64,000 nucleotides of DNA from an uncultured Pelagibacteraceae bacterium (GTDB lineage Bacteria; Pseudomonadota; Alphaproteobacteria; Pelagibacterales; Pelagibacteraceae), in assembly GCA_902532565.1 (NCBI GenBank), contig CACAIR010000003.1, forward strand, positions 1 to 64,000. The letters are read 5' to 3'. The translations under genes were made by a program, and so were the position numbers. Below the pieces are notes generated by a model that saw only the letters and a list, made by a program, of their open reading frames with translations, ran no database searches and was not told where the DNA came from. Shown piece by piece: positions 40,225 through 50,369 of the stretch (position 1 is its first letter; each line of letters begins with the position of its first letter).

Positions 40225-41524
40225 ATTTATTAAAAATTTGCTTCCTAAAAGATTATTTTATAGAGCACTATTAATTGTAGCAATTCCAGTAATAGTACTA
40301 CAAATAATAATCACAATTGTATTTTTCGATAGCCTATGGATAAAGACAAACCAAGGTATGACTAGAGCATTGGTTAATGAAGTAAAAACTTTTATTGAAG
40401 TTTATAAAAATGATAATTATGACAAAAATGAAATAACCAATCTTTTTTCAGTTTATCAAGATTTAAATATTGAGTTTATTAAGGATAAAAAGTTTAATTA
40501 TGATTATTCTGAGAGGTGGTTTAGCCCCATAGATAGAACCCTAAGAAGAGAATTAAAATCTAGGTTTGGTATTGGGGGGTATTGGTTCAATACAACAAAT
40601 TACAAAGAGTTAATTGACTTAAGAATTAAATATCAAAATGGTTATTTTAAATTTTTGATACCTAAAGATAGGCTTACAAGTTCATCTGCTAGAATTTTTG
40701 GTTTATGGATCACGGTCCCAGCATTCATTATGATAATTATATCATTAATATTTCTGAAGAATCAAACTCGGCCTATCACTGCTCTCGCTAAAGCTGCTGA
40801 AAAATTTGGTAAAGGAGAGGAAATTGAAGACTTCAAACCCTCAGGCGCATCTGAAATAAGACAAGCTGGTTTAGAATTTGATCGAATGAGAAAAAGAATA
40901 TTTAGGCATCTAAATCAAAGATCCGAAATGCTATCTGGTATAAGTCATGATCTCAGAACGCCATTAACCAGAATGAAATTACAAACTGCTTTTATTAATG
41001 ACAAAGATATTTCAAGTAAATTGGTCGAAGATATCAATGAAATGGAAAAAATGTTGAATGAATACCTTCAATTCACAAGTTCAACATATGTAGAAAAAGA
41101 TGAATTATTCAATTTGAGTGAATTACTAAACCAAATTATTAAAAAATATAATAATAATGATATCTCAAAAAACATTAACGAAAGAGTCTATTTAAATGGG
41201 AGAAAAAATTTAATTAATCGTTGTATAAATAATTTGATTGATAATGCTTTAAAATATGGAAAAAAAATTAATATAGAGCTATCAAAAAAAAGCACGAATA
41301 TATTTATCAAAATTGAAGATGATGGTCCAGGAATACCAGAAAAAGAATATAATAATGTCTTTAAACCGTTTTATAAAATAGATAAAGGCAGAGGTGAAAA
41401 AAGGTCCAGTGTGGGTTTGGGTCTTTCAATTGCCTCCGATATTATTCGCTCTCATGGTGGAAATATAAAATTAGAAAAATCTAAATTAAATGGACTTGAA
41501 GTTAGGATCTTTTTACCCGTTTAA
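40205..41524 (+). CDS. Sensor histidine kinase, EnvZ-like
   Basis: A membrane kinase with two transmembrane helices (about 15-40 and 160-185), a periplasmic sensor of about 120 residues, HAMP, a dimerisation/phosphoacceptor helix 'GISHDLRTPLTRMKLQ' and an ATPase domain with 'NRCINNLIDNALKYG', 'EDDGPGIP' and 'GLGLSIASDI'. The track start is GTG 40196; ATG 40205 is a better start, and TTG 40220 is possible; all lie in the end of the regulator gene. It matches the EnvZ family. Confidence 0.92.
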   Translation: MFYGLNKFIKNLLPKRLFYRALLIVAIPVIVLQIIITIVFFDSLWIKTNQGMTRALVNEVKTFIEVYKNDNYDKNEITNLFSVYQDLNIEFIKDKKFNYDYSERWFSPIDRTLRRELKSRFGIGGYWFNTTNYKELIDLRIKYQNGYFKFLIPKDRLTSSSARIFGLWITVPAFIMIIISLIFLKNQTRPITALAKAAEKFGKGEEIEDFKPSGASEIRQAGLEFDRMRKRIFRHLNQRSEMLSGISHDLRTPLTRMKLQTAFINDKDISSKLVEDINEMEKMLNEYLQFTSSTYVEKDELFNLSELLNQIIKKYNNNDISKNINERVYLNGRKNLINRCINNLIDNALKYGKKINIELSKKSTNIFIKIEDDGPGIPEKEYNNVFKPFYKIDKGRGEKRSSVGLGLSIASDIIRSHGGNIKLEKSKLNGLEVRIFLPV

Positions 41525-41753
41525 CTTTTTTTTTCTTTTGCGGTTGTAATTTTTCAAGTTTTTTCTCTAAAGTTTCAACCCTTTTTGATAAAACCTCAAA
41601 TTCATCTTTGCTTGTAAGTTTCATTTTAAAAACAATTTCATCTCTTTTAGATTTTAAGATTGTAATTATTTCATTTCCTATATCTCTTGATGAAACAAGG
41701 CCTTGTTCAAACAATTTTGTGATTTTATCAAATACAAATTTAGAATTTTTCAT
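41502..41753 (-). CDS. ubiK: UbiK-like (BMFP/YqiC family) accessory factor
   Basis: An 83-residue protein with a helical N-terminal half and a C-terminal coiled coil ('SKRVETLEKKLEKLQ') followed by a very basic tail. This is the BMFP domain layout; UbiK assists the Ubi ubiquinone complex in E. coli and purified family members affect membranes. It is convergent with, and overlaps by 23 bp, the histidine kinase gene. Confidence 0.8.
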   Translation of the reverse strand: MKNSKFVFDKITKLFEQGLVSSRDIGNEIITILKSKRDEIVFKMKLTSKDEFEVLSKRVETLEKKLEKLQPQKKKKVKRVKRS

Positions 41754-41803
41754 ATATTTATTTAATATCTTATTATATTTATATCCTATATTTATTATTT
41801 ATA

Positions 41804-42571
41804 ATGTTCATTAATAATTTTGACCCAGTTGCTGTAGAGATTTTTTCAATTGAAATACGCTGGTATTCTCTTGCGTATATAATTGGTATTTTAATAGGTT
41901 GGTACTTAGCAAAAAAATTTTTTGTAAATAAAAATATTTATTATAGATTTGATGACTATATAACATTCATTATCATAGGTTTATTATTAGGAGGAAGATT
42001 AGGTTACGTTTTGTTTTATAATTTCGACTTTTATATAAATAATCCTTTGGAGATAATTAAGTTATGGCAAGGAGGCATGTCGTTTCATGGCGGCGTGATG
42101 GGAATAATTATAGCGAGTTTGATATTTGCTAAAATGAATAATGATAAAGTTTTTGATTATCTTGATGTAGTAGCTTTAGTCTCCCCAATTGGTATTTTTT
42201 TTGGAAGAATTGCAAATTTTATTAATTCTGAGCTTTATGGTATCGAAACAAGTATGCCATGGGGTGTTAAATTTATTCAAGTAGATAATTTTTACAGACA
42301 CCCAACTCAATTATACGAGGCATTTTTGGAGGGTATTGTTTTATTTCTAATACTTTTATTTTTTAAAGGAAAAGAAAACTTAAAATTATCCGGAACAATC
42401 TCTGCTTTCTTTTTAATATTCTACTCAATGTTTAGATTCATTATTGAATATTTTAGAGTTCCAGATGAACAGTTGGGTTACTTAATTTTAAATTTTACAA
42501 TGGGTCAACTGTTAAGTCTAATATTTTTCATGGCAGGTTTAATTTTGTTTTATAAAAAAATTAATGTTTAA
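41804..42571 (+). CDS. lgt: Prolipoprotein diacylglyceryl transferase
   Basis: Inner-membrane enzyme that attaches diacylglycerol to the lipobox Cys of prolipoproteins. Signature 'GGRLGYVLFYN', 'WQGGMSFHGGVMG' (essential His/Gly region) and 'GRIANFINSELYG' are clear, within a seven-helix 255-residue protein. It opens a plus-strand run that continues with the midA-like gene (8-bp overlap). Confidence 0.96.
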   Translation: MFINNFDPVAVEIFSIEIRWYSLAYIIGILIGWYLAKKFFVNKNIYYRFDDYITFIIIGLLLGGRLGYVLFYNFDFYINNPLEIIKLWQGGMSFHGGVMGIIIASLIFAKMNNDKVFDYLDVVALVSPIGIFFGRIANFINSELYGIETSMPWGVKFIQVDNFYRHPTQLYEAFLEGIVLFLILLFFKGKENLKLSGTISAFFLIFYSMFRFIIEYFRVPDEQLGYLILNFTMGQLLSLIFFMAGLILFYKKINV

Positions 42572-43607
42572 AAGAAATCAAACTTTAACACTCGATAAGT
42601 TCATTGACTATTGTCTTTACGACAAAAAAATTGGGTATTATATGACAAAAAATATTTTCGGTGTGACTGGAGACTTTGTTACCGCACCAAATATTTCGAG
42701 ACTGTATTCTGAAATGTTAGCTATTTGGACAATTAGTTTTTGGGAAAGCTTAGGGTGTCCAAAAAAATTTAATTTAATTGAATTAGGAGCAGGAAATGGG
42801 GAGATGATGAAAGTAATGATTGAAAGTTTTAAAAAGTTTCCTCTATTTATGAATTGTTGCAATATTTTCATCTATGAAAGAAGTCCAAAATTAATTTTAT
42901 TGCAAAAAAAAAGAATTCAATCAAAAAAAATTAAATGGATTAAAAATTTCAAAAATCTAAATAAGTCACCAAATATTTTTTTAGCAAATGAATTTTTTGA
43001 TGCTATGCCTATTAAACAATATTTTAAAGAAGGAAATCATTGGTTTGAAAGATTAATAAAAATATCAAATAAATATAATATTAGTTTTTGGAAAAAAAAA
43101 ATAAATTTTAAAATTTTAGAAAAAAAATTTAATTTTCAGATTTCAGAAAAACAAAATTTTATTGAATATTCGCCCTTAGGTATGAAATACCTAAATGAGA
43201 TTATAAAAATTATAGATAAGAAAAATGGGGGATTATTAGTCGTCGATTATGGTTTTTATGGAAAAAATTTTAAAAATTCCCTGAAAGCTATTTATAATAA
43301 AAATCACTCGAATGTTTTAGAGAACATTGGAAAGTCAGACATAACACATAATATAAATTATTATTTATTTGAAAAGACTTTAAAAAATTTTAAAAATATA
43401 AATAATAATTATACTACTCAAAAAAATTTTTTGACAAATCTTGGAATCTTTCATAGAGCTGAGATCATTAGTAATAATAAAACATTTTCTGAAAAGGCAG
43501 ACATATTCTATAGAATAAAAAGATTGACAGATAAAAATCAAATGGGTGATTTGTTTAAAGTAATGTTAATAAAGAATTCTTTCATAAAATCACGAATAGG
43601 TTTTTAA
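42564..43607 (+). CDS. MidA/NDUFAF7-like SAM-dependent methyltransferase
   Basis: DUF185-type methyltransferase. 'FIDYCLYDKKIGYYMTKNIFGVTGDFVTAPNIS', in two conserved pieces, marks the family start; 'IELGAGNGEMM' is the SAM loop; 'FLANEFFDAMPI' is the conserved middle motif. The mitochondrial relative NDUFAF7 methylates an Arg of a complex I subunit; the bacterial role is not settled. Coupled to lgt by overlap and followed by the yfiH-like gene after 2 bp. Confidence 0.88.
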   Translation: MFKRNQTLTLDKFIDYCLYDKKIGYYMTKNIFGVTGDFVTAPNISRLYSEMLAIWTISFWESLGCPKKFNLIELGAGNGEMMKVMIESFKKFPLFMNCCNIFIYERSPKLILLQKKRIQSKKIKWIKNFKNLNKSPNIFLANEFFDAMPIKQYFKEGNHWFERLIKISNKYNISFWKKKINFKILEKKFNFQISEKQNFIEYSPLGMKYLNEIIKIIDKKNGGLLVVDYGFYGKNFKNSLKAIYNKNHSNVLENIGKSDITHNINYYLFEKTLKNFKNINNNYTTQKNFLTNLGIFHRAEIISNNKTFSEKADIFYRIKRLTDKNQMGDLFKVMLIKNSFIKSRIGF

Positions 43608-43609
43608 AA

Positions 43610-44371
43610 TTGATTAAATCAAAAAGATTATCTTGCTTTTCAAAAATTGAACACGGATTTTTCAACAGAAATGGTGGTGTTTCTAAAGGAATTTATAAAA
43701 GTTTAAATTGTGGAATTGGTTCTAAAGATCAAAAGATAAATGTAAAAAAAAATCTTCAAATAGTGAAATCTAAAATAAGATCAAAATCAAAAAAAATTTT
43801 TTTAGTCAAACAAACACACGGGAATCAATTTGTATTTTTAAAAAGCAAATCTAAGATTAAATCTAGAAATGTAATTGGAGATGCAATTATTTGTGAAAAA
43901 AGAGGAATACCTATTGCAGTTCTTACTGCTGATTGTGTGCCAATTTTAATTTATGATGAAAAAAGAAAGATGATTGCTGCAATTCATGCTGGATGGCGTG
44001 GGGCTTACAAAGATATTATTAAAAAAATAATTAAATTTATGATTAAAAAAGGATGCGACCCTAAAAATATGGTTGCTGCTATTGGACCTGCAATATCTAA
44101 GAAAAATTATGAGATTAAATCAGAATTTAAAAAAAGATTTATTAGAAGAAATAAAAAAAATATGAAGTTTTTCTCTTCAAAAGCAAATAAAATTTATTTT
44201 GATTTAAAAGCTTATGTAAAAAATCAAATTAAATTGAACTTAATTAATAATATTGACATTATAAATATTGATACATTTGATACAAAAAATAATTTTTTTA
44301 GTGCAAGAAAATCTTTGAAACTTGGATATGATGATTATGGTAGAAATATATCTGTAATTATGATTAATTGA
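43610..44371 (+). CDS. Laccase-domain protein, YfiH/LACC1 family
   Basis: A 253-residue member of the multicopper-polyphenol-oxidase-like family: 'FLVKQTHGNQF' (His ligand), 'LTADCVPILIYD' (Cys) and 'AAIHAGWRGAYKDI' (His), the Zn site. Relatives act as purine nucleoside phosphorylases or deaminases; YfiH has also been tied to peptidoglycan precursor quality. The only suitable start is TTG 43610, two bases after the midA-like stop; no ATG is available before the conserved region. Confidence 0.9.
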   Translation: MIKSKRLSCFSKIEHGFFNRNGGVSKGIYKSLNCGIGSKDQKINVKKNLQIVKSKIRSKSKKIFLVKQTHGNQFVFLKSKSKIKSRNVIGDAIICEKRGIPIAVLTADCVPILIYDEKRKMIAAIHAGWRGAYKDIIKKIIKFMIKKGCDPKNMVAAIGPAISKKNYEIKSEFKKRFIRRNKKNMKFFSSKANKIYFDLKAYVKNQIKLNLINNIDIINIDTFDTKNNFFSARKSLKLGYDDYGRNISVIMIN

Positions 44372-44378
44372 GCTATCT

Positions 44379-45311
44379 ATGAAATTATTATCTGGAAATA
44401 GCAATAAACCACTAAGCAAAAAAATTGCTAAATTCTTAAAATCAAAACTTGTGAATTCAAGTATAAGAAAGTTTTCTGATGGTGAAATTTACACTGAGAT
44501 TAACGAAAACATAAGAGGAAATAGCATCTTTATTATTCAATCTATTTCATCGCCAGCTAATGATAACTTAATGGAATTGCTGCTTTGTATCGATGCCTTA
44601 AAAAGATCATCTGCTAAAAATATTACAGCAGTGATACCGTATTTTGGTTATGCCAGACAAGACAGAAAAGTTGTACCAAGAACATCTATTTCAGCTAAAT
44701 TAGTTTCTAATTTAATAACCAAGGCTGGTGCAGATAGAGTTGTAACAGTTGACTTACATGCAGGTCAAATACAAGGTTTTTTTGATTTACCAGTTGATAA
44801 CCTTTTCTCTACACCGATTTTTGCAAGACATATCAAGAAAAAAATAAAAAATAAAAATTTAATTTGTATTGCTCCAGATGTTGGAGGGACTGAAAGAGCA
44901 AGAGCTTTAGGAAAGTTATTAAATGTTGGCTTAGCTATAGTGGATAAAAGAAGACCCAAACCTGGTCAATCTCAAGTAATGAATGTAATTGGTAATGTAA
45001 AAGATAAAACTTGTATAATTGTAGATGATATAATTGATTCTGGTGGGACTATTATAAATGCTGCAAAAGCACTTAAAGATAGAGGTGCAAAAGAAGTTTT
45101 TGTTTATATTTCTCATGGTGTGCTTAGTGGTGATGCTGTGAAAAAAATTAAAAAATCAATGATTAAAAATTTAGTCATAACAGATACTATTGATAATGAA
45201 GAAAAAGTTAAAAGTGCCAAAAATATTGAAGTTTTATCAATTTCCAGCTTAATGGGTGAGGCTATTAAAAGAATTTCAAACTCAACTTCTGTTTCCGATT
45301 TATTTAAATAA
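44379..45311 (+). CDS. prs: Ribose-phosphate pyrophosphokinase
   Basis: Makes PRPP from ribose 5-phosphate and ATP. 'FSDGEIYTEINENIRG', 'YFGYARQDRK', 'VDLHAGQIQGFF' and the PRPP-binding 'CIIVDDIIDSGGTI' are all present. 310 residues is the normal size. It precedes rplY-pth-ychF, a common alphaproteobacterial neighbourhood. Confidence 0.97.
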   Translation: MKLLSGNSNKPLSKKIAKFLKSKLVNSSIRKFSDGEIYTEINENIRGNSIFIIQSISSPANDNLMELLLCIDALKRSSAKNITAVIPYFGYARQDRKVVPRTSISAKLVSNLITKAGADRVVTVDLHAGQIQGFFDLPVDNLFSTPIFARHIKKKIKNKNLICIAPDVGGTERARALGKLLNVGLAIVDKRRPKPGQSQVMNVIGNVKDKTCIIVDDIIDSGGTIINAAKALKDRGAKEVFVYISHGVLSGDAVKKIKKSMIKNLVITDTIDNEEKVKSAKNIEVLSISSLMGEAIKRISNSTSVSDLFK

Positions 45312-45355
45312 TTACCTTGAGTTATTTTAGAACATAAGCTAAAAACCTATTTTTT

Positions 45356-46075
45356 ATGATTTCACTAGAAGCAATTTCCAGAGATAATAAAACTAAAGGG
45401 CAACTTAGTGCTATAAGAAATAGCGGTAATGTACCTGCTATAGTTTATGGTGGAAAAGATAAAAATGAAAAAATCTCTATCTCAAAAAAGATATTAAAAT
45501 TAACAATTGAAAAAGAAAATTTTTTATCAAATATAATTACCCTCTCAATTAACGGAAAAACTCAAAATGTTTTACCAAAAGAGGTAATATATGATGTTAT
45601 AACTGATGAGCCCGTACATATTGATTTTTTAAGAGTTGTGCCTGGAGTGTTAATTAGAATTGAAGTGCCTGTTGAATTTATTAATCATGAGAAATCACCC
45701 GGTTTAAAAAGAGGTGGAGTGCTGAATATTGTAAGAAGAAAAATAGAACTAAAATGTCCAAGTGAAAAAATACCTGAAAAACTAACTTTAGATCTTGATG
45801 GTATAGATATTGGTGAAAGTTTTAAAATTTCATCTGTAAAATTAGAGGATGATGTGATTCCTACAATTCAAGGAAGGGATTTTGTTATTGCAACACTAGC
45901 AGCTCCAACAGTCATGAAAGAACCTGAAAAACCAGTTGAAGAGGAGGCTGCAGAGGGAGAGGCGACTGAGGCAGCAGCCGAGGGTGATAAACCAGCTGAG
46001 GGAGTTGAGGGTGAGAAAAAAGAAGGCGACGATAAAAAAACTTCTGAAAAAAAATCTTCTGAAGAAAAAAAATAA
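45356..46075 (+). CDS. rplY: Ribosomal protein L25, Ctc (long) form
   Basis: Binds 5S rRNA through the N-terminal L25 domain (about 1-95: 'RNSGNVPAIVYGG'); a beta-barrel TL5 domain follows ('DFLRVVPGVLIRIEVPVEF'). The last ~50 residues are a Glu/Ala/Gly/Lys low-complexity acidic tail. The DNA coding this tail is locally richer in G than the rest of the window. 239 residues. It precedes pth by 34 bp, with a small inverted repeat (TGAAAT-CTAA-ATTTCA) between. Confidence 0.95.
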   Translation: MISLEAISRDNKTKGQLSAIRNSGNVPAIVYGGKDKNEKISISKKILKLTIEKENFLSNIITLSINGKTQNVLPKEVIYDVITDEPVHIDFLRVVPGVLIRIEVPVEFINHEKSPGLKRGGVLNIVRRKIELKCPSEKIPEKLTLDLDGIDIGESFKISSVKLEDDVIPTIQGRDFVIATLAAPTVMKEPEKPVEEEAAEGEATEAAAEGDKPAEGVEGEKKEGDDKKTSEKKSSEEKK

Positions 46076-46109
46076 TCAAAAAATTGAAATCTAAATTTCA
46101 GTAAAACTT

Positions 46110-46670
46110 ATGCTTTTATTTGTAGGTCTTGGCAATCCAACATCAGATAGTGAAAATAATCGACATAATGTTGGTTTCAAAATCATAGACGCAATAAATA
46201 AAAAATTTAGCCTTTCAAAACAAAAACCAAAATTTAAAGGACTTTTGACTACTGGAAATATTGAAGGTGAAAAGGTTTATGCGATAAAACCTTTAACTTT
46301 TATGAATGAGTCAGGGATTTGTATTAGAGAATTGTTAGAATATTTCAAATTTGACGCCAAAGATGTAATTGTATTTCATGATGATCTTGACATTGAATTT
46401 GGAAAAATCAAAGCGAAGTTCGGAGGCTCGAGTGCAGGACACAATGGGATTGCTTCTATTGATAAATTTATAGGCAAAGATTATTCAAGGGTAAGGATTG
46501 GTATCGGTAAACCAAAAACACCTATAGATATTAAAGATTATGTTTTGCAAAATTTTGATGAAGATGAACTTGTCGGTATAAATAAAATTTCTGAGAATAT
46601 AACCGAGTCGATCGGGGACTTAATTAAGAAAAAGTTAGATATATTCGCTAGTATAATTAACAATAAATAA
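46110..46670 (+). CDS. pth: Peptidyl-tRNA hydrolase
   Basis: Recycles peptidyl-tRNA. 'LFVGLGNPTSDSENNRHNVGF' carries the Asn/His active-site region, 'PLTFMNESG' and 'HDDLDIEFGKIK' the catalytic Asp, 'GGSSAGHNGIASI' the Gly/His loop. 186 residues is typical. The TAA and the ychF ATG overlap by one base. Confidence 0.97.
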   Translation: MLLFVGLGNPTSDSENNRHNVGFKIIDAINKKFSLSKQKPKFKGLLTTGNIEGEKVYAIKPLTFMNESGICIRELLEYFKFDAKDVIVFHDDLDIEFGKIKAKFGGSSAGHNGIASIDKFIGKDYSRVRIGIGKPKTPIDIKDYVLQNFDEDELVGINKISENITESIGDLIKKKLDIFASIINNK

Positions 46671-47743
46671 TGAGTTTGAAGTGTGGAATAGTTGGTCTAC
46701 CTAATGTAGGTAAATCAACTTTGTTCAATGCTTTAACAAATTCAAGTAAGGCTCAAGCGGCTAATTTTCCGTTTTGTACTATTGATCCAAATATAGGAAT
46801 AGTACCTGTTCCAGATGAAAGATTAAATAATCTTGCGAAAATATCAAAATCTAAAAAAATAATTAATACTACAATTTCTTTTGTTGATATTGCTGGATTA
46901 GTAAAGGGGGCATCTAAAGGAGAGGGATTAGGAAATAAATTTTTATCTCATATAAGAGAAGTTGACGCTACAATTCATATGATAAGGTGTTTCGATTCAG
47001 ATGATATACAAAACGTAAATCCAACTGTGGATCCAGTTAGAGACCTAGAGATTATTGAGACTGAGATGATGCTTGCAGATTTAGAATCTATCCAAAAAAG
47101 ACTAGAAAAAAATAATAAAAAAAATATTGATAATGAACAATTAAAAATACTTGAGTCCGCTCTTAGCTATATAAACGACAATAAGAATATGAATGATCTA
47201 AAGAGTTTATTCGATAAAAAACAACTAAATCAAAGCGGATTATTATCAATAAAACCTAAAATTTATGTTTGTAATGTAGATGAACAAAGTATTCAGAATG
47301 GAAATCATCATACAAAATCTTTTGTTGAAAAGTATGGTCAAGAAAACACAATAATTATTTCTGCAGATATTGAAAATCAGATAAATGAATTAGATTTGAA
47401 AGAAAAAATAAATTATATGGAAATGATTGGTTTAAAAGAAACTGGTTTAAATTTATTAATTCAAAAAGGATATAAAATTTTGGATCTTGAAACATATTTT
47501 ACCTCAGGCCCAGAGGAAACCAGAGCATGGACCATTCAAAAAAACTGTACGGCTCCAAAAGCTGCAGGCGAAATTCATACAGATTTTGAAAAAGGTTTTA
47601 TTAAGGCAGAAACTGTGTCTTATGAAGATTTTATCTCTAATGAAGGTTGGGTTAATTCTAAAACAAATGGCAAGATGAGATTAGAGGGAAAAGATTATAT
47701 TGTTAAAGATGGAGATGTTTTAAACTTCCGTTTCAATACGTGA
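46670..47743 (+). CDS. ychF: Redox-regulated ATPase/GTPase YchF
   Basis: OBG-family P-loop protein: G1 'GLPNVGKSTLFNALT', G3 'VDIAGLVKGASKGEGLG', a coiled-coil insertion and a C-terminal TGS domain ('RAWTIQKNCTAPKAAGEIHTDF'). YchF hydrolyses ATP and associates with ribosomes and stress response. 357 residues. Its 3' end overlaps the convergent petC by 24 bp. Confidence 0.97.
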   Translation: MSLKCGIVGLPNVGKSTLFNALTNSSKAQAANFPFCTIDPNIGIVPVPDERLNNLAKISKSKKIINTTISFVDIAGLVKGASKGEGLGNKFLSHIREVDATIHMIRCFDSDDIQNVNPTVDPVRDLEIIETEMMLADLESIQKRLEKNNKKNIDNEQLKILESALSYINDNKNMNDLKSLFDKKQLNQSGLLSIKPKIYVCNVDEQSIQNGNHHTKSFVEKYGQENTIIISADIENQINELDLKEKINYMEMIGLKETGLNLLIQKGYKILDLETYFTSGPEETRAWTIQKNCTAPKAAGEIHTDFEKGFIKAETVSYEDFISNEGWVNSKTNGKMRLEGKDYIVKDGDVLNFRFNT

Positions 47744-48499
47744 CCAAATCCTTTTCATACTAAAATATACAAGCACTGTAAGAATTATTAAATATATAAT
47801 TGCTTTAAAACCCATTTGATGTCTTGCCTCTAAATGAGGTTCAGCTGCCCACATTAAAAATGTTGTTACATCTTTAGACATTTGCTCAACTGTTGAATTG
47901 GTTCCGTCGGCATATTCTATCAATCCATCTGATAACTGATTAGACATTTTAATTTTATTTCCATACATATATTTATTGTAATAAACTCCATCATCTAATG
48001 AAACACCTGCTGGCGGATCTTCATATCCTTGTAAAAGAGAGTAAATGTAATCCACTCCACCACCTCTTGCTTTAACTAACACAGACATATCTGGAGGATA
48101 AGCTCCTCCATTGGCGGCTTGAGCGGCCTTAACATTTTCATAAGGCATCACAAATTTATCAGATAGCTTACCAGGTCTAGTAAACATCTCTCCATCTGCG
48201 TTTGGTCCATCTTTAACCTCAAATGATGCTGCTATTGCTTTTGCTTGAGCCTCACTAAATTCTGGTCCACCCTTTTCAGCCAAATTTCTATAACTTAAAT
48301 ATTTCATTGAATGACAAGAGGAACACACTTCCGTGTACACTTGATAACCTCTTTGAAGTGCACTTCTATCAAACTTACCAAAAAGACCCTTAAAACTCCA
48401 ATCAGTTTTCAAATACTCAGCTTTTTCAGCTGAAAATGAATTATTTTGAGGTCCGACAAATAATAGGATTAATAATGATATCCTTAAAAAATTTTTCAC
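47720..48499 (-). CDS. petC: Cytochrome c1 of the bc1 complex
   Basis: Heme c subunit that passes electrons from the Rieske protein to cytochrome c. It has a signal peptide (about 1-23), the heme-binding 'CSSCHS' (about 59-64), '[14 protein letters not shown]', and a C-terminal membrane anchor ('[13 protein letters not shown]'). 259 residues. It overlaps petB by 4 bp and is the last gene of the petABC operon. Confidence 0.96.
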   Translation of the reverse strand: MKNFLRISLLILLFVGPQNNSFSAEKAEYLKTDWSFKGLFGKFDRSALQRGYQVYTEVCSSCHSMKYLSYRNLAEKGGPEFSEAQAKAIAASFEVKDGPNADGEMFTRPGKLSDKFVMPYENVKAAQAANGGAYPPDMSVLVKARGGGVDYIYSLLQGYEDPPAGVSLDDGVYYNKYMYGNKIKMSNQLSDGLIEYADGTNSTVEQMSKDVTTFLMWAAEPHLEARHQMGFKAIIYLIILTVLVYFSMKRIWSRIETEV

Positions 48500-49761
48500 T
48501 TAATTGTAAAACTTTCCTTGTTTTTAGCAGCTGCAAAATTTGTGGATCCTCCTAACACAGAGCCTGTAATGCTTAGAGGTATCGGAAGAGTTTTCTCCTT
48601 ATAACCTAAGACTGGTAAAATAATTAAAAAATGTATGAAATAATATGCCGTAGCAACTCTAGCTATCAATAAATATAAGCCTTCAGCCGGCATCGCTCCC
48701 ACGTAACCTAATATCAAAACATCTACAACAAGTATCCAATAAAATTGTTTATATAATGGTCTAAATACTGCTGATCTAATTTTAGATGTATCTAACCAAG
48801 GAAGAGCTGCTAAAATGAAAATAGCAGATAACATGGCAACTACTCCTAACAATTTATCTGGAACCGATCTTAAAATTGCATAAAAAGGTAGCAAATACCA
48901 TTCAGGTACTATGTGAGCTGGTGTCACTAGTGGATCTGCCTCAATGTAATTATCTGCATGACCTAAAATATTCGGTGTATAAAAGACAAAAAATGCAAAA
49001 ACAATCATAAACATCAATAAAGCAAAACCATCTTTGATTACAATGTACGGATGAAATGGGACCGTATCCTTGGAAGGTTTTTTTACATCTATACCCACTG
49101 GATTATTGTTGCCTGGCACATGTAGTGCCCATATATGTAAAACTACTAAACCTAAAATTAAAAAAGGAATTAAATAATGTAGTGTAAAAAATCTAGTTAA
49201 TGTAGGATTATCAACTGAATAGCCACCCCATAACCATGTAACAATTCCTTCACCAACCAATGGTATTGCACTAAATAAATTTGTTATTACGGTTGCTCCC
49301 CAAAAACTCATTTGTCCCCAAGGAAGCACATATCCCATAAACGCCGCCGCCATCATTAATAAATAAATGATAATACCTATAATCCATATTATTTCTCTTG
49401 GAGCCTTGTAAGAACCATAAAATAAAGATCTAAAGATATGAATATAAACTGCTAAAAAAAACATAGATGCTCCATTTGCATGTATATATCTAATTAGCCA
49501 ACCATAATTTACATCTCTCATTATATGTTCAACGCTATCGAAAGCCATATCAGCATGAGCAATATAGTGCATCGCTAATACCAAGCCTGTCACAATTTGT
49601 GTAATTAAACAGAAAGTAAGAATACCTCCAAATGTCCACCAATAATTAAGATTTTTTGGAGTTGGATAGTCTGTTAAATGGTTAGCCAATGTTAACAATG
49701 GTAAACGATCGTTAAACCATTTTCCAACTTTTGACTTTGGTGTGTATTCCTGATCACTCAT
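48496..49761 (-). CDS. petB: Cytochrome b of the bc1 complex
   Basis: Membrane diheme subunit with quinol sites. Typical blocks are '[15 protein letters not shown]', '[20 protein letters not shown]', '[19 protein letters not shown]' and the Qo-site '[15 protein letters not shown]' (PEWY). Eight or so transmembrane helices in 421 residues. petA lies 5 bp upstream. Confidence 0.98.
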   Translation of the reverse strand: MSDQEYTPKSKVGKWFNDRLPLLTLANHLTDYPTPKNLNYWWTFGGILTFCLITQIVTGLVLAMHYIAHADMAFDSVEHIMRDVNYGWLIRYIHANGASMFFLAVYIHIFRSLFYGSYKAPREIIWIIGIIIYLLMMAAAFMGYVLPWGQMSFWGATVITNLFSAIPLVGEGIVTWLWGGYSVDNPTLTRFFTLHYLIPFLILGLVVLHIWALHVPGNNNPVGIDVKKPSKDTVPFHPYIVIKDGFALLMFMIVFAFFVFYTPNILGHADNYIEADPLVTPAHIVPEWYLLPFYAILRSVPDKLLGVVAMLSAIFILAALPWLDTSKIRSAVFRPLYKQFYWILVVDVLILGYVGAMPAEGLYLLIARVATAYYFIHFLIILPVLGYKEKTLPIPLSITGSVLGGSTNFAAAKNKESFTIK

Positions 49762-49766
49762 GAGTT

Positions 49767-50276
49767 TTATCCAATTTTAATTGTGTTTGCGTTAACAAAT
49801 TCATATTTCGGAATTTCCATATTTGTGGGTGCAGGACCTTTTCTAATTCTGCCAGATATATCATAATGTGATCCATGGCATGGACAAAACCAACCGTTGT
49901 AATCCCCTTTTTGGTCTAATGGAACACATCCTAAATGAGTGCACACACCAAGCATCACTAACCACTCGGGATCTTTTGCTCGATCTTCATCTTTCTCTGG
50001 ATGTTTTAATTCCTCCAACTTTACTGATTTTGCTTCTGCTATTTCTTCTTGAGTTCTTCTACGAATAAAAACAGGTTTACCCCTCCATAAAACTGTAATA
50101 GTTTTGCCTGGATTAACTGTACTAACATCGACCTCTGTACTAGCCAAAGCTTTAACCGAAGCATCTGGATTCATTTGATCTATCATGGGCCAAATAGTTG
50201 CACCTACACCCACGGCCCCAACAGCATAAGTAGCTGTAAATAAGAAATCTCTTCTATTGGTTTTTTTATCTGACAT
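49767..50276 (-). CDS. petA: Rieske iron-sulfur protein of the bc1 complex
   Basis: First gene of the petABC operon. An N-terminal Tat-like start ('[19 protein letters not shown]') anchors the protein. The Rieske cluster ligands are in 'CTHLGCVP' and 'CPCHGSHYD'. 169 residues is normal. It is divergent from trmL across 93 bp, which must hold promoters for both directions. Confidence 0.97.
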   Translation of the reverse strand: MSDKKTNRRDFLFTATYAVGAVGVGATIWPMIDQMNPDASVKALASTEVDVSTVNPGKTITVLWRGKPVFIRRRTQEEIAEAKSVKLEELKHPEKDEDRAKDPEWLVMLGVCTHLGCVPLDQKGDYNGWFCPCHGSHYDISGRIRKGPAPTNMEIPKYEFVNANTIKIG

Positions 50277-50369
50277 TAGTTTATTTAGTTAAATATACTC
50301 AATTTAGAATTTTTCTACTTAATTATATGATTTCATATAATATAAATTATCAAATTTACTACTGAAAGA

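Noticed and set aside
46086-46101. TGAAAT-CTAA-ATTTCA as a terminator between rplY and pth
   Set aside because: Only a 6-bp AT-rich stem with no following T-run; too weak to call.
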